NCBI GenBank assembly: GCA_965662195.1
Contig: CBFIHA010000002.1
Location: forward strand, 36,167-100,166
Length of the DNA: 64,000 nucleotides
Direction of reading: 5' to 3'
Source of the DNA: UBA1268 sp965662195
GTDB lineage: Bacteria; Planctomycetota; Planctomycetia; Pirellulales; UBA1268
Of this stretch, positions 49,793-59,399 are shown piece by piece. The notes under the pieces are model-generated. The model was given only the letters and a program-made list of their open reading frames with translations. It was not told the DNA's origin and did not search any database. The position numbers and the translations under genes were made by a program. Position 1 is the stretch's first letter, and each line of letters starts with the position of its first letter.

Positions 49793-50875
49793 ATGGTTCA
49801 GCCGCTCCTTCATCGCTCGCTTCCCGCATTCCTCTGCGGGCTGCTGCTTCTCACCCTGATGCCGGCCACCGCAGCGACAGCGGCAGATAATCCGGCACCC
49901 AGCGACGAACTGACAGCCGCGACACCTGCCGCCAAGCCGGCCGTCATCAAAAAGCCGGTGCTCGTTCCCGGCACCGGCGTGCTGATCAAAAATGGTGGAG
50001 ATGACTTCGAAGACGAGAACTGGAAGTGGTACCACCGGCATCCCAAGAGCTCGGAGGAGCAGGACAAGCGGATGCGAAGCCCACTGGGCAAAAGCAATAA
50101 CGGCCTCTGGTTCGAAGGGCCGAAGCGGGGCACGCCCGATGTTGTCAAGCGGGTTGCACTGCCCGCCCCCGGACTCGAGGGCAGCAGCCACGGCATGCTG
50201 ATCGCCACCCTCCGGGCCGGCATCCCGGGCAAGCTGACCTATCGAATGATGCAGGACGACCTGATCTTCAACATGTCGCGGGCCGCAGGCCGGGGCATGT
50301 CACGGGCTGACAGCCCGAGCGTCGTCACCCGGGTCTACCTGCCACCATTTTCACAGTGGGAACGCCGGTCGGGGGCCTCCTTCGGCTTCCGCTGCGGCTG
50401 TACCACCCATGCGACGATCACCGGCGAGGACCATCCCGACCGGGGTGAGTTTGGCGTCGAAGAATACTGGCCGGGCATGTTCATTGTCTTCGCCCCCGGT
50501 GATGGCAAGGAACAAGAGGACTCGGCCTTTCTGCGAATTCGCGGGGACCGTCGGGGCCGGGGCATGCGGGGGCCGACCATCGCCGCCGACAACCTCGGCT
50601 GGTGGACCCTCGGCATGAGCTTCTCACCCGATGGCATGGTCCACTACTTTGCCAGCCCCGGCGTCGATGAACTCTCGATGGATGACCACCTGACCTCGCA
50701 ATATCCCTACGGCTATCGGACCGAGTGGGTGAAGACCTTCTTCTACAACGTCTGCAGCCAGGACGACGGCAAAACCTGGAGCACCCCTTGGGTAATCGAT
50801 GACCCCAAGACCTACTTTGTCAGGCGTCAGAACGTGGCCCGCTCGGACCAGCCGACCCAACAGCCGCAGCGGTAA
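49793..50875 (+). CDS. Secreted conserved hypothetical (planctomycete type)
   Basis: 360 residues from ATG 49793. A signal peptide (LPAFLCGLLLLTLMPATAAT) is followed by a linker and a beta-rich domain of about 250 residues. Phrases such as DDFEDENWKWYHRHPKSSEE, GFRCGCTTHATITGEDHPDR and EEYWPGMFIVFAPGDGKEQE suggest a jelly-roll or lectin-like fold (inference). Metal ligands are possible around His/Asp in HATITGEDH. No enzyme motif. It is followed at 3' by the convergent peptide transporter operon. Confidence 0.72.
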   Translation: MVQPLLHRSLPAFLCGLLLLTLMPATAATAADNPAPSDELTAATPAAKPAVIKKPVLVPGTGVLIKNGGDDFEDENWKWYHRHPKSSEEQDKRMRSPLGKSNNGLWFEGPKRGTPDVVKRVALPAPGLEGSSHGMLIATLRAGIPGKLTYRMMQDDLIFNMSRAAGRGMSRADSPSVVTRVYLPPFSQWERRSGASFGFRCGCTTHATITGEDHPDRGEFGVEEYWPGMFIVFAPGDGKEQEDSAFLRIRGDRRGRGMRGPTIAADNLGWWTLGMSFSPDGMVHYFASPGVDELSMDDHLTSQYPYGYRTEWVKTFFYNVCSQDDGKTWSTPWVIDDPKTYFVRRQNVARSDQPTQQPQR

Positions 50876-50966
50876 TCGCCGCAGCAATGGCGGCCGAGGC
50901 GGCGGCGGCATCGCCGCCGGTACGGTCGAGTTCACGGCCGGCAACATGGCAGTGAACACGGTGTCC

Positions 50967-50999
50967 CGCGAGGTCGACCTGGGGGGGATCGACCTCGCG
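50967..50999 (-). terminator. Strong hairpin after the peptide transporter operon
   Basis: CGCGAGGTCGA (50967-50977) and TCGACCTCGCG (50989-50999) make a perfect 11-bp stem with 11-base loop, abutting the stop of dppF. No U-tract follows on the minus strand, so it may be an mRNA 3' stabiliser or a weak terminator. Confidence 0.55.
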
Positions 51000-51950
51000 T
51001 CAGACCGCCTCAGCCAGCGGGCACCGCGGATGAAACCGGCAGCCGGTCGGCGGCCTTGACGGGCTGGGCACATCCCCCGGCAGCACGATCCGCTGCCGCC
51101 GTCGGCTCGGCTCGACACTGGGCACGGCGGAGAACAGGGCCTGGGTGTAAGGATGCAGCGGCTGCTGGCAGAGCTGCTCGGCAGCAGCCGATTCAACGAT
51201 CTGCCCGAGATACATCACCGCCACGACATCGGCCAGATACTCAACCACCGACAGATCGTGCGAAATGAACAGGTACGTCAGCCCCAGCTCCTGACGAAGT
51301 TCCGCCAGGAGATTGATCACCTGGGCCTGGATCGACACGTCGAGGGCCGAGACCGGCTCGTCGAGCACCAGGAACTCGGGCTCAAGCACGACGGCCCGGG
51401 CGATGGCGATCCGCTGCCGCTGCCCGCCGGAGAACTCATGCGGATAGCGGTCGAGGGCGGCGGCGGCCAGCCCGGTCCGCTCCAGGGCTGCCGCCATCCG
51501 CTCCAGCCGGGTCGTCCGATCACCCATGCCGTGGATGACCAGTCCCTCTTCAAGGATCGACCGGACCTTCATCCGCGGATTGAGCGACCCGTAAGGATCC
51601 TGGAAGACGATCTGCATCCGGCGGCGGAGCGACCGCAAGGCCCGGCGGCTCTGTCCCCGCACGTCGAGGCTGTCAAATCGCACACGACCCCCAGTCGGCT
51701 CAATCAGCCGCAGCAGGCTGCGGCCCGCCGTTGTCTTGCCGCAGCCACTCTCTCCGACCAGGCCCAGGGTCTGGCCGCGGGGAATACTGAAACTGACCCC
51801 GTCGACCGCGCGGACCGTCCCCACCTGCCGCCGCAATAGCCCTCTGCGGATCGGAAAGTGCGTCTGAAGCTGTTCGACGGCAAGCAGGGCCGGTTCGGTG
51901 GCCTCCCCACCGGGGGCCGCCCGCTCAGCATCGGGTGGCACCACGGTCAC
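51000..51950 (-). CDS. dppF: Peptide ABC transporter ATP-binding protein (DppF/OppF type), short C-terminus
   Basis: 316 residues from GTG 51950, which overlaps the previous stop (GTGA) and has GAGGAG upstream. Walker A VGESGCGKTTAG, signature LSGGQ-like FSGGQRQRIAIARA and Walker B LVLDEPVSALDV are intact, with switch His in YLFISHDLS. The C-terminal peptide-transporter extension starts (PTGCRFHPRCPLAEAV) but stops about 20-25 residues earlier than in DppD next door and in relatives, losing the final Cys. Energises uptake of di- or oligopeptides. Confidence 0.92.
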   Translation of the reverse strand: MTVVPPDAERAAPGGEATEPALLAVEQLQTHFPIRRGLLRRQVGTVRAVDGVSFSIPRGQTLGLVGESGCGKTTAGRSLLRLIEPTGGRVRFDSLDVRGQSRRALRSLRRRMQIVFQDPYGSLNPRMKVRSILEEGLVIHGMGDRTTRLERMAAALERTGLAAAALDRYPHEFSGGQRQRIAIARAVVLEPEFLVLDEPVSALDVSIQAQVINLLAELRQELGLTYLFISHDLSVVEYLADVVAVMYLGQIVESAAAEQLCQQPLHPYTQALFSAVPSVEPSRRRQRIVLPGDVPSPSRPPTGCRFHPRCPLAEAV

Positions 51951-52945
51951 GGGCTGATCTCCTCGGCAAAGTGGCAACGGACAAAATGGCCCGGTGTGAT
52001 TTCCCGCAGCGGCGGCACTTCGGCGGCGCAGCGAGGCTGCTGCGCATGGCTGCACCGCGGATGGAACCGGCAGCCGCTGGGAAACTCCTGCGGCGGTGGC
52101 ACCATGCCAGGAATGGTCACCAGGGGGCCGGTGCTGCGGCGGTCGGCATCGGGCCGGGCGGCCAGCAGGCCGATCGTGTAGGGATGCCGCGGCCGGCTGA
52201 AGAGTTCAGCCGCCGGCGCCTGCTCGACAATCCGACCGGCGTACATCACCGCCACGTCGTCGCAGGTCTCAGCGACGACGCCGAGATCATGGGTGATCAA
52301 TAGAATCGCCGTGCCCAGCCGATGGCGGAGATCGTCGAGCAGTTCAAGAATCTGTGCCTGGATTGTCACGTCGAGCGCGGTGGTCGGCTCATCTGCTATC
52401 ACCAGGTCGGGCTCACAGGCCAGAGCCATTGCGATCATCACTCGCTGCCGCATGCCACCGGACAACTGATGGGGGTAGGCATCGAGCCGCTGCTCGGGGT
52501 CGGCCACCCGGACGAGCCTGAGCATCTCAAGGGCCCGGGCCCGGGCTGCGGCCCGACCGGCGCGGCGGTGCAGCCGCACCACCTCGGCAATCTGGTCACC
52601 AACGGTGAAGACCGGATTGAGACTGGTCATTGGCTCCTGAAAGATCATGCCGATCCGACCGCCCCGGATCTCCCGCAGCCGCCGCTCCGGCAGGCTTGTC
52701 AGCTCGAGCGACTTGCCATCGACCGCCAGCCGGATCGAGCCCGACTCGATCCGGCCGGGGCTGGCCACCAGCCGCAGGATCGACATCGCCGTCACGCTCT
52801 TGCCACAGCCACTCTCCCCCACCAGGCCAAGTGTGCGGCCGCGTTCGATTGCCAGTGAGACCCCATCGACTGCCGGCAGCCGACCGGCCGGCGTGTCGAA
52901 GGCGGTCACGAGATTGTCGATGGCCAACAGCGGCGTGGCGGTCAT
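51947..52945 (-). CDS. dppD: Peptide ABC transporter ATP-binding protein (DppD/OppD type)
   Basis: 332 residues, ATG 52945 overlapping the permease stop by four bases. Walker A VGESGCGKSVTAM, signature LSGGMRQRVMIAMA, Walker B LVIADEPTTALDVT and switch His LLITHDLGVV are all normal. The C-terminal region ends with the full Cys-containing extension (GCRFHPRCSHAQQPRC). It pairs with DppF as the two ATPases of the importer. Confidence 0.93.
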   Translation of the reverse strand: MTATPLLAIDNLVTAFDTPAGRLPAVDGVSLAIERGRTLGLVGESGCGKSVTAMSILRLVASPGRIESGSIRLAVDGKSLELTSLPERRLREIRGGRIGMIFQEPMTSLNPVFTVGDQIAEVVRLHRRAGRAAARARALEMLRLVRVADPEQRLDAYPHQLSGGMRQRVMIAMALACEPDLVIADEPTTALDVTIQAQILELLDDLRHRLGTAILLITHDLGVVAETCDDVAVMYAGRIVEQAPAAELFSRPRHPYTIGLLAARPDADRRSTGPLVTIPGMVPPPQEFPSGCRFHPRCSHAQQPRCAAEVPPLREITPGHFVRCHFAEEISP

Positions 52946-54030
52946 TTCCGCGCCTCCCGCAGCCTCGGGTCGGTCGCCTCTTGCAGCGCCTCACCCACCA
53001 GGTTGTAGGCCAGCACCGTCAGGAAGATGCCGGCCCCCGGAAAAACCACCAACCACCAGAGCTGCAGATTGCTGCGGGCACTGTTGAGGATCGAGCCCCA
53101 GCTGGCTGTCGGCGGGGGCGGGCCGAAGCCGAGGAATGAGAGTGAGCCCTCGATCAGGATCGCCGCCGCAATGCCAAAGGTGATCGGCACCAGCACCGGC
53201 GCCAGGGCGTTGGGCAGGATGTGCCGCAGCATGATCCGGACCGGCCCTGCCCCGGTCGCCCGCGCAGCCATCACAAACTCGCTCTCTTTCAGCCGCAGAA
53301 ACTCCGCCCGGGTCAGCCGGGCGATGCCGGTCCAGCCGGTCGCCCCGATGATTGCCATCGTCTTCCAGATGGTCGGCTTCTCAACCACCGCGACCAGCGC
53401 CAGGATCAGCACCAGCGTCGGGATGCACATCACCACCTCGGTCAGCCGGCTGGTGAGCATGTCGACCCAGCCCCCGAAGTAGCCCCCCACGGCACCGACG
53501 ACGATACCGATCGAGCCGGCCAACCCCATCGAGACAAAGCCGACCAGCAGGGCAATCGTCGTCCCATGCACCAGCTTGGCAAAGACATCGACGCCGTACT
53601 GGTCGGTGCCGAAGAGGTTGATGGCGTTGGGTCGGCCTTCATCTCGGGAAGGGTTCTCCGGCCGGCCGGGCCATTCGTTGTCACGGACCCGGCGATAGGG
53701 GTCCTGAAACACCAGCGGCCAGAGTGCCCAGCTGTCGGGGTCTTTAGCTTTGAGGTTCTGGGGATAGGTGCCGCGGAACTTGTCGTTGGTGAACACCGGT
53801 GACTCCCAGCGGCGGTTGAAGTAGCCGAGGCAGGGCATGTAGAGCCGGCCCTTGTAGCGGCAGATGACCGGCTTGGTGCCGGCGATCGCCGGGGCGAACG
53901 CAGCCACGACCGTCAGAAAGACCACGAAGGCCAGGGCAATCATGCCGATTGGCCGCCCACGGTAGCGGACCCAGGCCTCGGCCCAGAAGCCCCGCGAGGG
54001 TGCCGGCGAGGACGCATCGTGCGGTTTCAT
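52942..54030 (-). CDS. dppC: Peptide ABC transporter permease (DppC/OppC type)
   Basis: 362 residues from ATG 54030, with GGAG six bases upstream; GTG 54036 is a weaker start. One N-terminal helix (IGMIALAFVVFLTVVAAFAP) is followed by a long periplasmic loop of about 100 residues (SPVFTNDKFRG ... GRPNAINLFGTDQYGVD). Then comes the permease core with the EAA motif RATGAGPVRIMLRHILPNAL. It pairs with DppB. The periplasmic loop is longer than in most DppC. Confidence 0.9.
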   Translation of the reverse strand: MKPHDASSPAPSRGFWAEAWVRYRGRPIGMIALAFVVFLTVVAAFAPAIAGTKPVICRYKGRLYMPCLGYFNRRWESPVFTNDKFRGTYPQNLKAKDPDSWALWPLVFQDPYRRVRDNEWPGRPENPSRDEGRPNAINLFGTDQYGVDVFAKLVHGTTIALLVGFVSMGLAGSIGIVVGAVGGYFGGWVDMLTSRLTEVVMCIPTLVLILALVAVVEKPTIWKTMAIIGATGWTGIARLTRAEFLRLKESEFVMAARATGAGPVRIMLRHILPNALAPVLVPITFGIAAAILIEGSLSFLGFGPPPPTASWGSILNSARSNLQLWWLVVFPGAGIFLTVLAYNLVGEALQEATDPRLREARK

Positions 54031-54045
54031 CGGCACTCCTTGCGG

Positions 54046-55035
54046 TTAGTCCACGCTCACCCGGGGATCGACCAGTCCGTACAGCAGGTCGGCCAACAAC
54101 TGGCCAGCGAGGGTCAGCAGGCTGAACATGAAGGTCAGCCCCATGATCGTCGGATAGTCCCGCTCGCGGATGCTCTCGAAGAACAGCCGCCCCATGCCAG
54201 GCCAGGTGAAAATCTGCTCGATGATCACCGAACCCCCAACCAAAGCCGGCAGCGACAGCCCCAGCAGCGTCACCAGCGGAATCAGCGTGTTCCGGAAGGC
54301 ATGCCGGATGAGCACCCGGCCGGGGCCGGCCCCTTTGGCCCGAGCGGTTCGGATGAAATCCTGCCGCACCACCTCTTCGAGGTTCGCCTTGATGAACCGG
54401 CTGTTGTAGGCGAGTACCACATAGGTCTGACAGACCACCGGCAGGATCGCATGCCGGGCAATGTCGGCCGCCCGGGCCGGCCAGGCGGCATCGCTCGGCA
54501 GGTCGCTCATACCAAACAGCGGCAGTTCCCAGCTCGTCCCCCGCAGCCAGACCGCGAAGATGATCTGCAGAAAAAGTGCTGCTACGAAGGCTGGAAACGA
54601 ATAGAGCACATACAGCCCGATGCCCACGACCCGCTCATCGATGTGGCCACTGCGGGCCGACGCATAAAGCCCCAGTGGAATTGCCAGCAGCCAGGTCAGG
54701 ACCAGGGCCGTCCCCGAGATCAGCACCGTCGGCCCGATCCGCTCGCTGATCAGCCGGGTGACCGGCTGCTTGCGGGTGATCGACCGGCCGAGATCGCCCC
54801 GGACGACCTTGCTGACCCACTGCAGATAGCCGACCGGCCAGGGCTTGTCGAGGCCGTAGATCTCGAGCATCCGCCGCTGGTCCTCGGGATTGAGCTTGCG
54901 GCTGGGATCGCTCTCCCCGAGTTGCACCGTCAGCGGATTGCCCGGCATGTTGCGGGCCAGGCCGTAGACGATCAGGGTGATTACCACTAGCGTGACGCCC
55001 CCCAGCAGCAACCGCCGCAGCAGATAGGTTGCCAT
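54046..55035 (-). CDS. dppB: Peptide ABC transporter permease (DppB/OppB type)
   Basis: 329 residues from ATG 55035, with AGGAG six bases upstream; GTG 55038 adjoins it. First helix LLLGGVTLVVITLIVYGLAR, then a periplasmic segment with GLDKPWPVGYLQWVSKVVRG, and the EAA loop RTARAKGAGPGRVLIRHAFR. Typical for the first permease of the Dpp/Opp family. It starts three bases after the substrate-binding gene ends, so the operon is tightly packed. Confidence 0.92.
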   Translation of the reverse strand: MATYLLRRLLLGGVTLVVITLIVYGLARNMPGNPLTVQLGESDPSRKLNPEDQRRMLEIYGLDKPWPVGYLQWVSKVVRGDLGRSITRKQPVTRLISERIGPTVLISGTALVLTWLLAIPLGLYASARSGHIDERVVGIGLYVLYSFPAFVAALFLQIIFAVWLRGTSWELPLFGMSDLPSDAAWPARAADIARHAILPVVCQTYVVLAYNSRFIKANLEEVVRQDFIRTARAKGAGPGRVLIRHAFRNTLIPLVTLLGLSLPALVGGSVIIEQIFTWPGMGRLFFESIRERDYPTIMGLTFMFSLLTLAGQLLADLLYGLVDPRVSVD

Positions 55036-55038
55036 CAC

Positions 55039-57015
55039 TCACTCCTGCCGGGGCTTCCAGAGGCTGCCGAACCCCGGCGAGTAGTGGTAGGGGCCGCGTG
55101 GGGAGAAGACATAGCCCCGCAGGCTTTTGGAGAACCCGTAGAAACTGTTCCGCCAGAACAACCAGGTGTAGGGCTGATCATCATAGAGAATCTCCTGGAT
55201 GCGGCCGTACTTCTCGGCTCGCTTGCCCCGGTCGAACTCCTGCCGGCCTTCAGCGAACAGCCGGTCTATCTCGGGATTGGCATAGTTGCAGAAGTTCCGC
55301 ATCGCTCCGGTCTTCCAGAGGTTTTCCGAGGTGTCGGGGTCGGTACCCGAACCCCAGCCACCGAAGTAGGCCTGGAACTTCCGTTTGAGCGTCAGGTCTT
55401 GCAGCACGGTCGATTCCACGGGCCGCACATTGAGTCGGACGCCGATCTGGTCGAGGTTCTCTTTCAACAGCGTGCAGATGGCGATCCGCAGCGGTTGCTG
55501 GTTGACCACGATTGAAAACTCAAACGGCACACTCCGCCCGTCAATCTGCTTGTCGCGGACGCCATCATTGTCTCGATCAATCCAGCCCGCCTCATCGAGC
55601 AGGGCCTCGGCCTTGTCGAGGTCCTGCTTGTAGGGCTCGAGCTTCTTCTTCGAGGCCATCCAGGCCGTGGGATGGAAGACTCCGGTGCAGGGCTCGTAGA
55701 GGCTGTAGCAGAGCTTCTCGAGCATCTCGTCATGGTTGAAGGCATAACTCATCGCCCGCCGCACCCGGCGATCACGAAAAAAGACAGTGTCGATATTCCA
55801 GCCGAAGTGAAAACTGACCCACTCAGGTGCCGTCACCTTGGTGTTGCGGGCATAGAAGTCGGCGTCGACCGTCTGCGTGGTCCACTGCTCCGGCTGCAGG
55901 ATCATCTCGTCAATCTCTCCCGCCTTCAGGGCGAGCAGCGTGGTGTTGGGATCCTCGATGATCCGGAAGCGAATCTCCTCGAAATAGGGCTCTTCCCGGA
56001 CCTGCTTGCCCCCCACGGTCGCCCAGCTGGCCCGCCGCCGCAGCACGATCTGCTGGCCCCGCTTCCGTTCAACGATCTCATAGGGACCGCCACAGACCGG
56101 TGACTCCTCAAGCCGCACGTGCTCGGATGAGTCCTTCAGGGTTGGATCATCCTCCCAGGTTGCTTCATAGATGTGCCTGGGCAGCACCGGAAAGTTGATG
56201 TTCCAGACGTTGGTGGCGAGGGCCTCTTTGTGAAAGAAGACCACGGTGCGGTCATCGTAGGCCTCAACCCAGCGGAGCTGATCGGTGCCGCTGCGGACCG
56301 CCGGCACCGGCACGCGAGGATCCATGATGACCTGATAGGTGAAGGCGATGTCGTGGGCGGTGATCGGCTCGCCGTCACTCCAGACGAGGTCGTCCCGCAG
56401 CACCACCTTGTCGAGCATCCGGTCGGTGCTGGTCTGCCAGGATGCGACCGTCTCACTGGTGGCGAAGGGCTCGAGATCGCGGCCAAAGGAGAACAGCCCA
56501 AAGCCGGTGAGGCCGAGGATGTCGAACTCAGCCGTGGTGCTGATCATGATCGGATTGGTACTGCCGAGGTCGCCACCAACATGTCGCTCAATCCGGGCGG
56601 ACAGATCGGCCTGCCCCGTCTCGGGCAGCCGGCCGAGGGCCGAGAGAATCGTCGCATTGGCCTTAACGGTGTCGTTTTTGAGTGCCAGCGCCTCGGTGGC
56701 CGGCGCCAGCACCGCTTCGTCAGCCTGGGCCTCGCGGAGCAGCACGAGGCCGTCCCGGACCGGCCGATCGATCCAGCGTGCCTCCTGGTCGAGGACGGCC
56801 AGCGGTGGCGCATCGAAAGGGTCCGGGGCCACGGCCGGCGTTGCCGGCAGCGGCTCCTTTCGCTCTGCCGCGGAAGCCGTCAGTTCAGAGGGCGGAGACG
56901 GGGAGCGGGGCTGGTCCGATCCACAGCCCGCCAGTCCCACCAGGCACACGGCACCGCCGGCAAGCACCCGGAAGATGCATTGATTGAGAACCCGCCATCC
57001 GACTCGCTGCAGCAT
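55039..57015 (-). CDS. dppA: Peptide ABC transporter substrate-binding lipoprotein (family 5)
   Basis: 658 residues from ATG 57015, preceded by GAGGAGGCG. A lipobox (VCLVGLAGC) anchors the protein at Cys near residue 30. A 100-residue extra N-terminal helical region (ARWIDRPVRDGLVLLREAQA) lies before the family 5 core, recognisable by WSDGEPITAHDIAFTYQVI, RHIYEATWED and YAFNHDEMLEKLCYSLY. It captures peptides for the DppBCDF importer. It is the first gene of the operon, with the promoter probably in 57016-57135. Confidence 0.92.
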   Translation of the reverse strand: MLQRVGWRVLNQCIFRVLAGGAVCLVGLAGCGSDQPRSPSPPSELTASAAERKEPLPATPAVAPDPFDAPPLAVLDQEARWIDRPVRDGLVLLREAQADEAVLAPATEALALKNDTVKANATILSALGRLPETGQADLSARIERHVGGDLGSTNPIMISTTAEFDILGLTGFGLFSFGRDLEPFATSETVASWQTSTDRMLDKVVLRDDLVWSDGEPITAHDIAFTYQVIMDPRVPVPAVRSGTDQLRWVEAYDDRTVVFFHKEALATNVWNINFPVLPRHIYEATWEDDPTLKDSSEHVRLEESPVCGGPYEIVERKRGQQIVLRRRASWATVGGKQVREEPYFEEIRFRIIEDPNTTLLALKAGEIDEMILQPEQWTTQTVDADFYARNTKVTAPEWVSFHFGWNIDTVFFRDRRVRRAMSYAFNHDEMLEKLCYSLYEPCTGVFHPTAWMASKKKLEPYKQDLDKAEALLDEAGWIDRDNDGVRDKQIDGRSVPFEFSIVVNQQPLRIAICTLLKENLDQIGVRLNVRPVESTVLQDLTLKRKFQAYFGGWGSGTDPDTSENLWKTGAMRNFCNYANPEIDRLFAEGRQEFDRGKRAEKYGRIQEILYDDQPYTWLFWRNSFYGFSKSLRGYVFSPRGPYHYSPGFGSLWKPRQE

Positions 57016-57135
57016 CGCTCGCCTCCTCACGCTGGACTCATTTCCGCCGCCGAAGAATCGACCGATCTGACGGCAGGACTCCCGCATCTTCGCAGCCGGG
57101 TGGCTGCCGATGCTACGGGGTAAAACGCAGCGGGG

Positions 57136-58371
57136 TCAACGGCCGCCGGAGGCTGCGGGCGTCTCGCCGGGCAGCTGGTGCCCGAGTTTCTCCCGCTTGG
57201 TGGCGAGGTAACGGGCGTTGAACTCATTGGACTGCGGCAGGATCGGCACCTGATCCACCACCTCGAGATCGAAGCCGCCATAGATGAAGGCATTGGTCTT
57301 TTTCGGATTGTTGGTCAGCAGCCGCACCTGCGAAAGACCGACATCCTTGAGCAACTGGATACCGATTCCATAGTCACGGGCGTCAGCCTTGAAGCCGAGA
57401 GCCAGATTGGCCTCGACCGTGTCGAGCCCCTCGTCCTGCAGACCGTAGGCCCGAATCTTCTGCACCAGCCCGATCCCCCGCCCCTCCTGTGGCAGGTAGA
57501 CCAGCGCCCCGACTCCTTCCTGGCCAATCATTCCGAGGGCCATCTGCAGCTGGTCGCCACAGTCGCACCGCAGGCTGTCGAGCAGGTCGCCGGTAAAGCA
57601 GGACGAGTGCAGCCGCACCAGTGGGGCGGCGGCCGAAGAAATGTCTCCCATCACCAGCACGATCGGCTGCTGCGACTCATACTTCACGTCGTAGGCAAGG
57701 ATGCGAAAGCGTCCCCACTTGGTCGGCAGCTCGGCTTCAGCCACCCGCTCGACAAGTTTTTCCCGCGCCCGGCGAAAACGAATCAATTCTTCGATCGAGA
57801 TGATCTCGAGGCCATGCTGCTGGGCAATTGCCCAGAGGGCCGCGTGGTCTGCCCGATTGCCCTCCGCGTCGAGAATTTCGCAGAGCACCCCGGCCGGCTG
57901 CCCGCCGGTAAGCCTCGCCAGATCGACCGTCGCCTCCGTGTGCCCGGCCCGCCGCAGCACCCCCCCCTCCTTGGCAATCAGCGGAAACAGATGCCCCGGC
58001 CGGACGAAGTCCTGCGGCCGGCTGTCGGGGTCGAGGATTGCCGCAATGGCCGTCGCCCGCTCGCCGGCGGTGATGCCGGTGCGGGCAGTGACATGATCGA
58101 CCGGCACGGTGAAGGCGGTGCCCAGGGGTGTCTGGTTCGTCTCGACCATCAGTGGCAGTTCCAGCCGGCGGGCCACCTCAGGCAGCACCGCCATGCAGAC
58201 CTGCCCCCGGCCGTGGGTGATCATGAAGTTCACCGCCTCGGGCGTGGCATGCTCGGCGGAGCAGATGAAATCCCCCTCATTTTCACGATCCTCGGCATCG
58301 ACCACGATCACGACCCGGCCCTGCTGGAGGGCAGCGACGGCGGCCTCGATCGAACTGAACTGCTGCGGCAT
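57136..58371 (-). CDS. ribBA: Bifunctional RibBA: DHBP synthase / GTP cyclohydrolase II
   Basis: About 411 residues from ATG 58371. The N-terminal half is 3,4-dihydroxy-2-butanone-4-phosphate synthase (VVDAEDRENEGDFICSAEHA, then MITHGRGQVCMAV). The C-terminal half is GTP cyclohydrolase II, with zinc cysteines in CFTGDLLDSLRCDCGDQL, the active-site LPQEGRGIGLVQKIRAY and RLLTNNPKKTNA. These catalyse the first steps of riboflavin synthesis. A longer frame upstream (to 58560) is unsupported, and no FMN riboswitch was seen in 58372-58511. Confidence 0.94.
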   Translation of the reverse strand: MPQQFSSIEAAVAALQQGRVVIVVDAEDRENEGDFICSAEHATPEAVNFMITHGRGQVCMAVLPEVARRLELPLMVETNQTPLGTAFTVPVDHVTARTGITAGERATAIAAILDPDSRPQDFVRPGHLFPLIAKEGGVLRRAGHTEATVDLARLTGGQPAGVLCEILDAEGNRADHAALWAIAQQHGLEIISIEELIRFRRAREKLVERVAEAELPTKWGRFRILAYDVKYESQQPIVLVMGDISSAAAPLVRLHSSCFTGDLLDSLRCDCGDQLQMALGMIGQEGVGALVYLPQEGRGIGLVQKIRAYGLQDEGLDTVEANLALGFKADARDYGIGIQLLKDVGLSQVRLLTNNPKKTNAFIYGGFDLEVVDQVPILPQSNEFNARYLATKREKLGHQLPGETPAASGGR

Positions 58372-58511
58372 GTCTGCTGGGGAGGACGATTTTGGCGTCC
58401 GCTGCTCCTCATGATGGCTGTGAGATATGTTCAAGTATAGATTGCGGCGGGGCAAAGCCGACCCATTCGGCGAGCAACTGATCTGGGCCGCAACGCCGCA
58501 GGGCTGCCGAG

Positions 58512-59399
58512 ATGCTGGAACGCGAGGAATACATCGAACAGGGCTACCTGTTCCGGACACTCGGGGAACGGATCCGCGACGGTGTGGCCACGCAGGAGGC
58601 GCTCGTCGGCCTCGGCCACGAGGTGCTCGCCACCACGAAACTGCCGCTGGCCATCGGCTATCTGGTCAGTGACCTGCGGCTGGTCGGCACGATGGCCACT
58701 GCCATGCAGCGGTTGGCCCACTATTTTTCGGCCTTCCAGACCTTTGTGATCGCCGCGGCGGAGGACGAGGAGGGCCGGTTCGACCTGCGAAGGGCCTTGG
58801 CCATTCTGGAACGCGAGGCCGACTACCGGGCGGAGGGGGCCAGCCCCCAGGGACTGTTCTTCTATCGGTTCGAGTGCCTTTCCCGGAACCGGCTCGACTA
58901 CATGCACGGCCTCACCGCCACCGCGGCGGACGAGATTTTCGACGCCGATTGGAAGGGCTGGATCGCCATGCTCTCCCGGCAGGTCGGTCTGGTCGATCTG
59001 GCCGACCTGATCTACGTCCGCAGCAGTGAACGCCTGCGGCGGCAGCAACGGCGGTTCGCAGAGCCTGCCGGGGACACCGACAGCCGACCCAACGATCAGC
59101 CGGCGGTACTGTTCGGTGAGAAGGAGGGCCGGATCGCCTGGGCCAACCGGGGCAAGGATCCACTTTTTCTGTTCGCGGCACTCCAGCGGCAGCTTGGCTA
59201 TCCGGCGGTGCCGCGGCCCAAGCGGCCCCAGCCGCAGGCCGAATCACCGACGTTGCTTGCCCGCCGGATCGATCGGCTGGAGCTGCGGGTGAAGCTGCTT
59301 GAGGAGGAAGCCAAGGGGGGGATCGATCTGGCCCAGTTCGACCCCAAGAACCAGCCCGCTGAGCAGCCACCGCGGCCACCTGATGGAACACTACCGTGA
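58512..59399 (+). CDS. Conserved hypothetical, helical
   Basis: 295 residues from ATG 58512. Mostly helical, with a conserved-looking core LFFYRFECLSRNRLDYMHGL and EADYRAEGASPQGLFF. The C-terminal 60 residues contain a short coiled coil (RIDRLELRVKLLEEEAKGG). No catalytic motif. Its stop overlaps the start of the glycerate kinase gene by four bases, so the two are translationally coupled, but a functional link is not evident. It is divergent from ribBA. Confidence 0.7.
   Translation: MLEREEYIEQGYLFRTLGERIRDGVATQEALVGLGHEVLATTKLPLAIGYLVSDLRLVGTMATAMQRLAHYFSAFQTFVIAAAEDEEGRFDLRRALAILEREADYRAEGASPQGLFFYRFECLSRNRLDYMHGLTATAADEIFDADWKGWIAMLSRQVGLVDLADLIYVRSSERLRRQQRRFAEPAGDTDSRPNDQPAVLFGEKEGRIAWANRGKDPLFLFAALQRQLGYPAVPRPKRPQPQAESPTLLARRIDRLELRVKLLEEEAKGGIDLAQFDPKNQPAEQPPRPPDGTLP

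Noticed and set aside
56173..57123. Plus-strand open frame of over 300 codons opposite dppA
   Set aside because: dppA is supported by lipobox, SD and operon context; the opposite frame has no motif.
57178..58440. 420-codon plus-strand frame opposite ribBA
   Set aside because: The minus strand encodes complete RibBA motifs; the frame has no family match or SD.
58372..58511. FMN riboswitch upstream of ribBA
   Set aside because: Only 140 bases separate the divergent genes and none of the conserved FMN-box elements were found.
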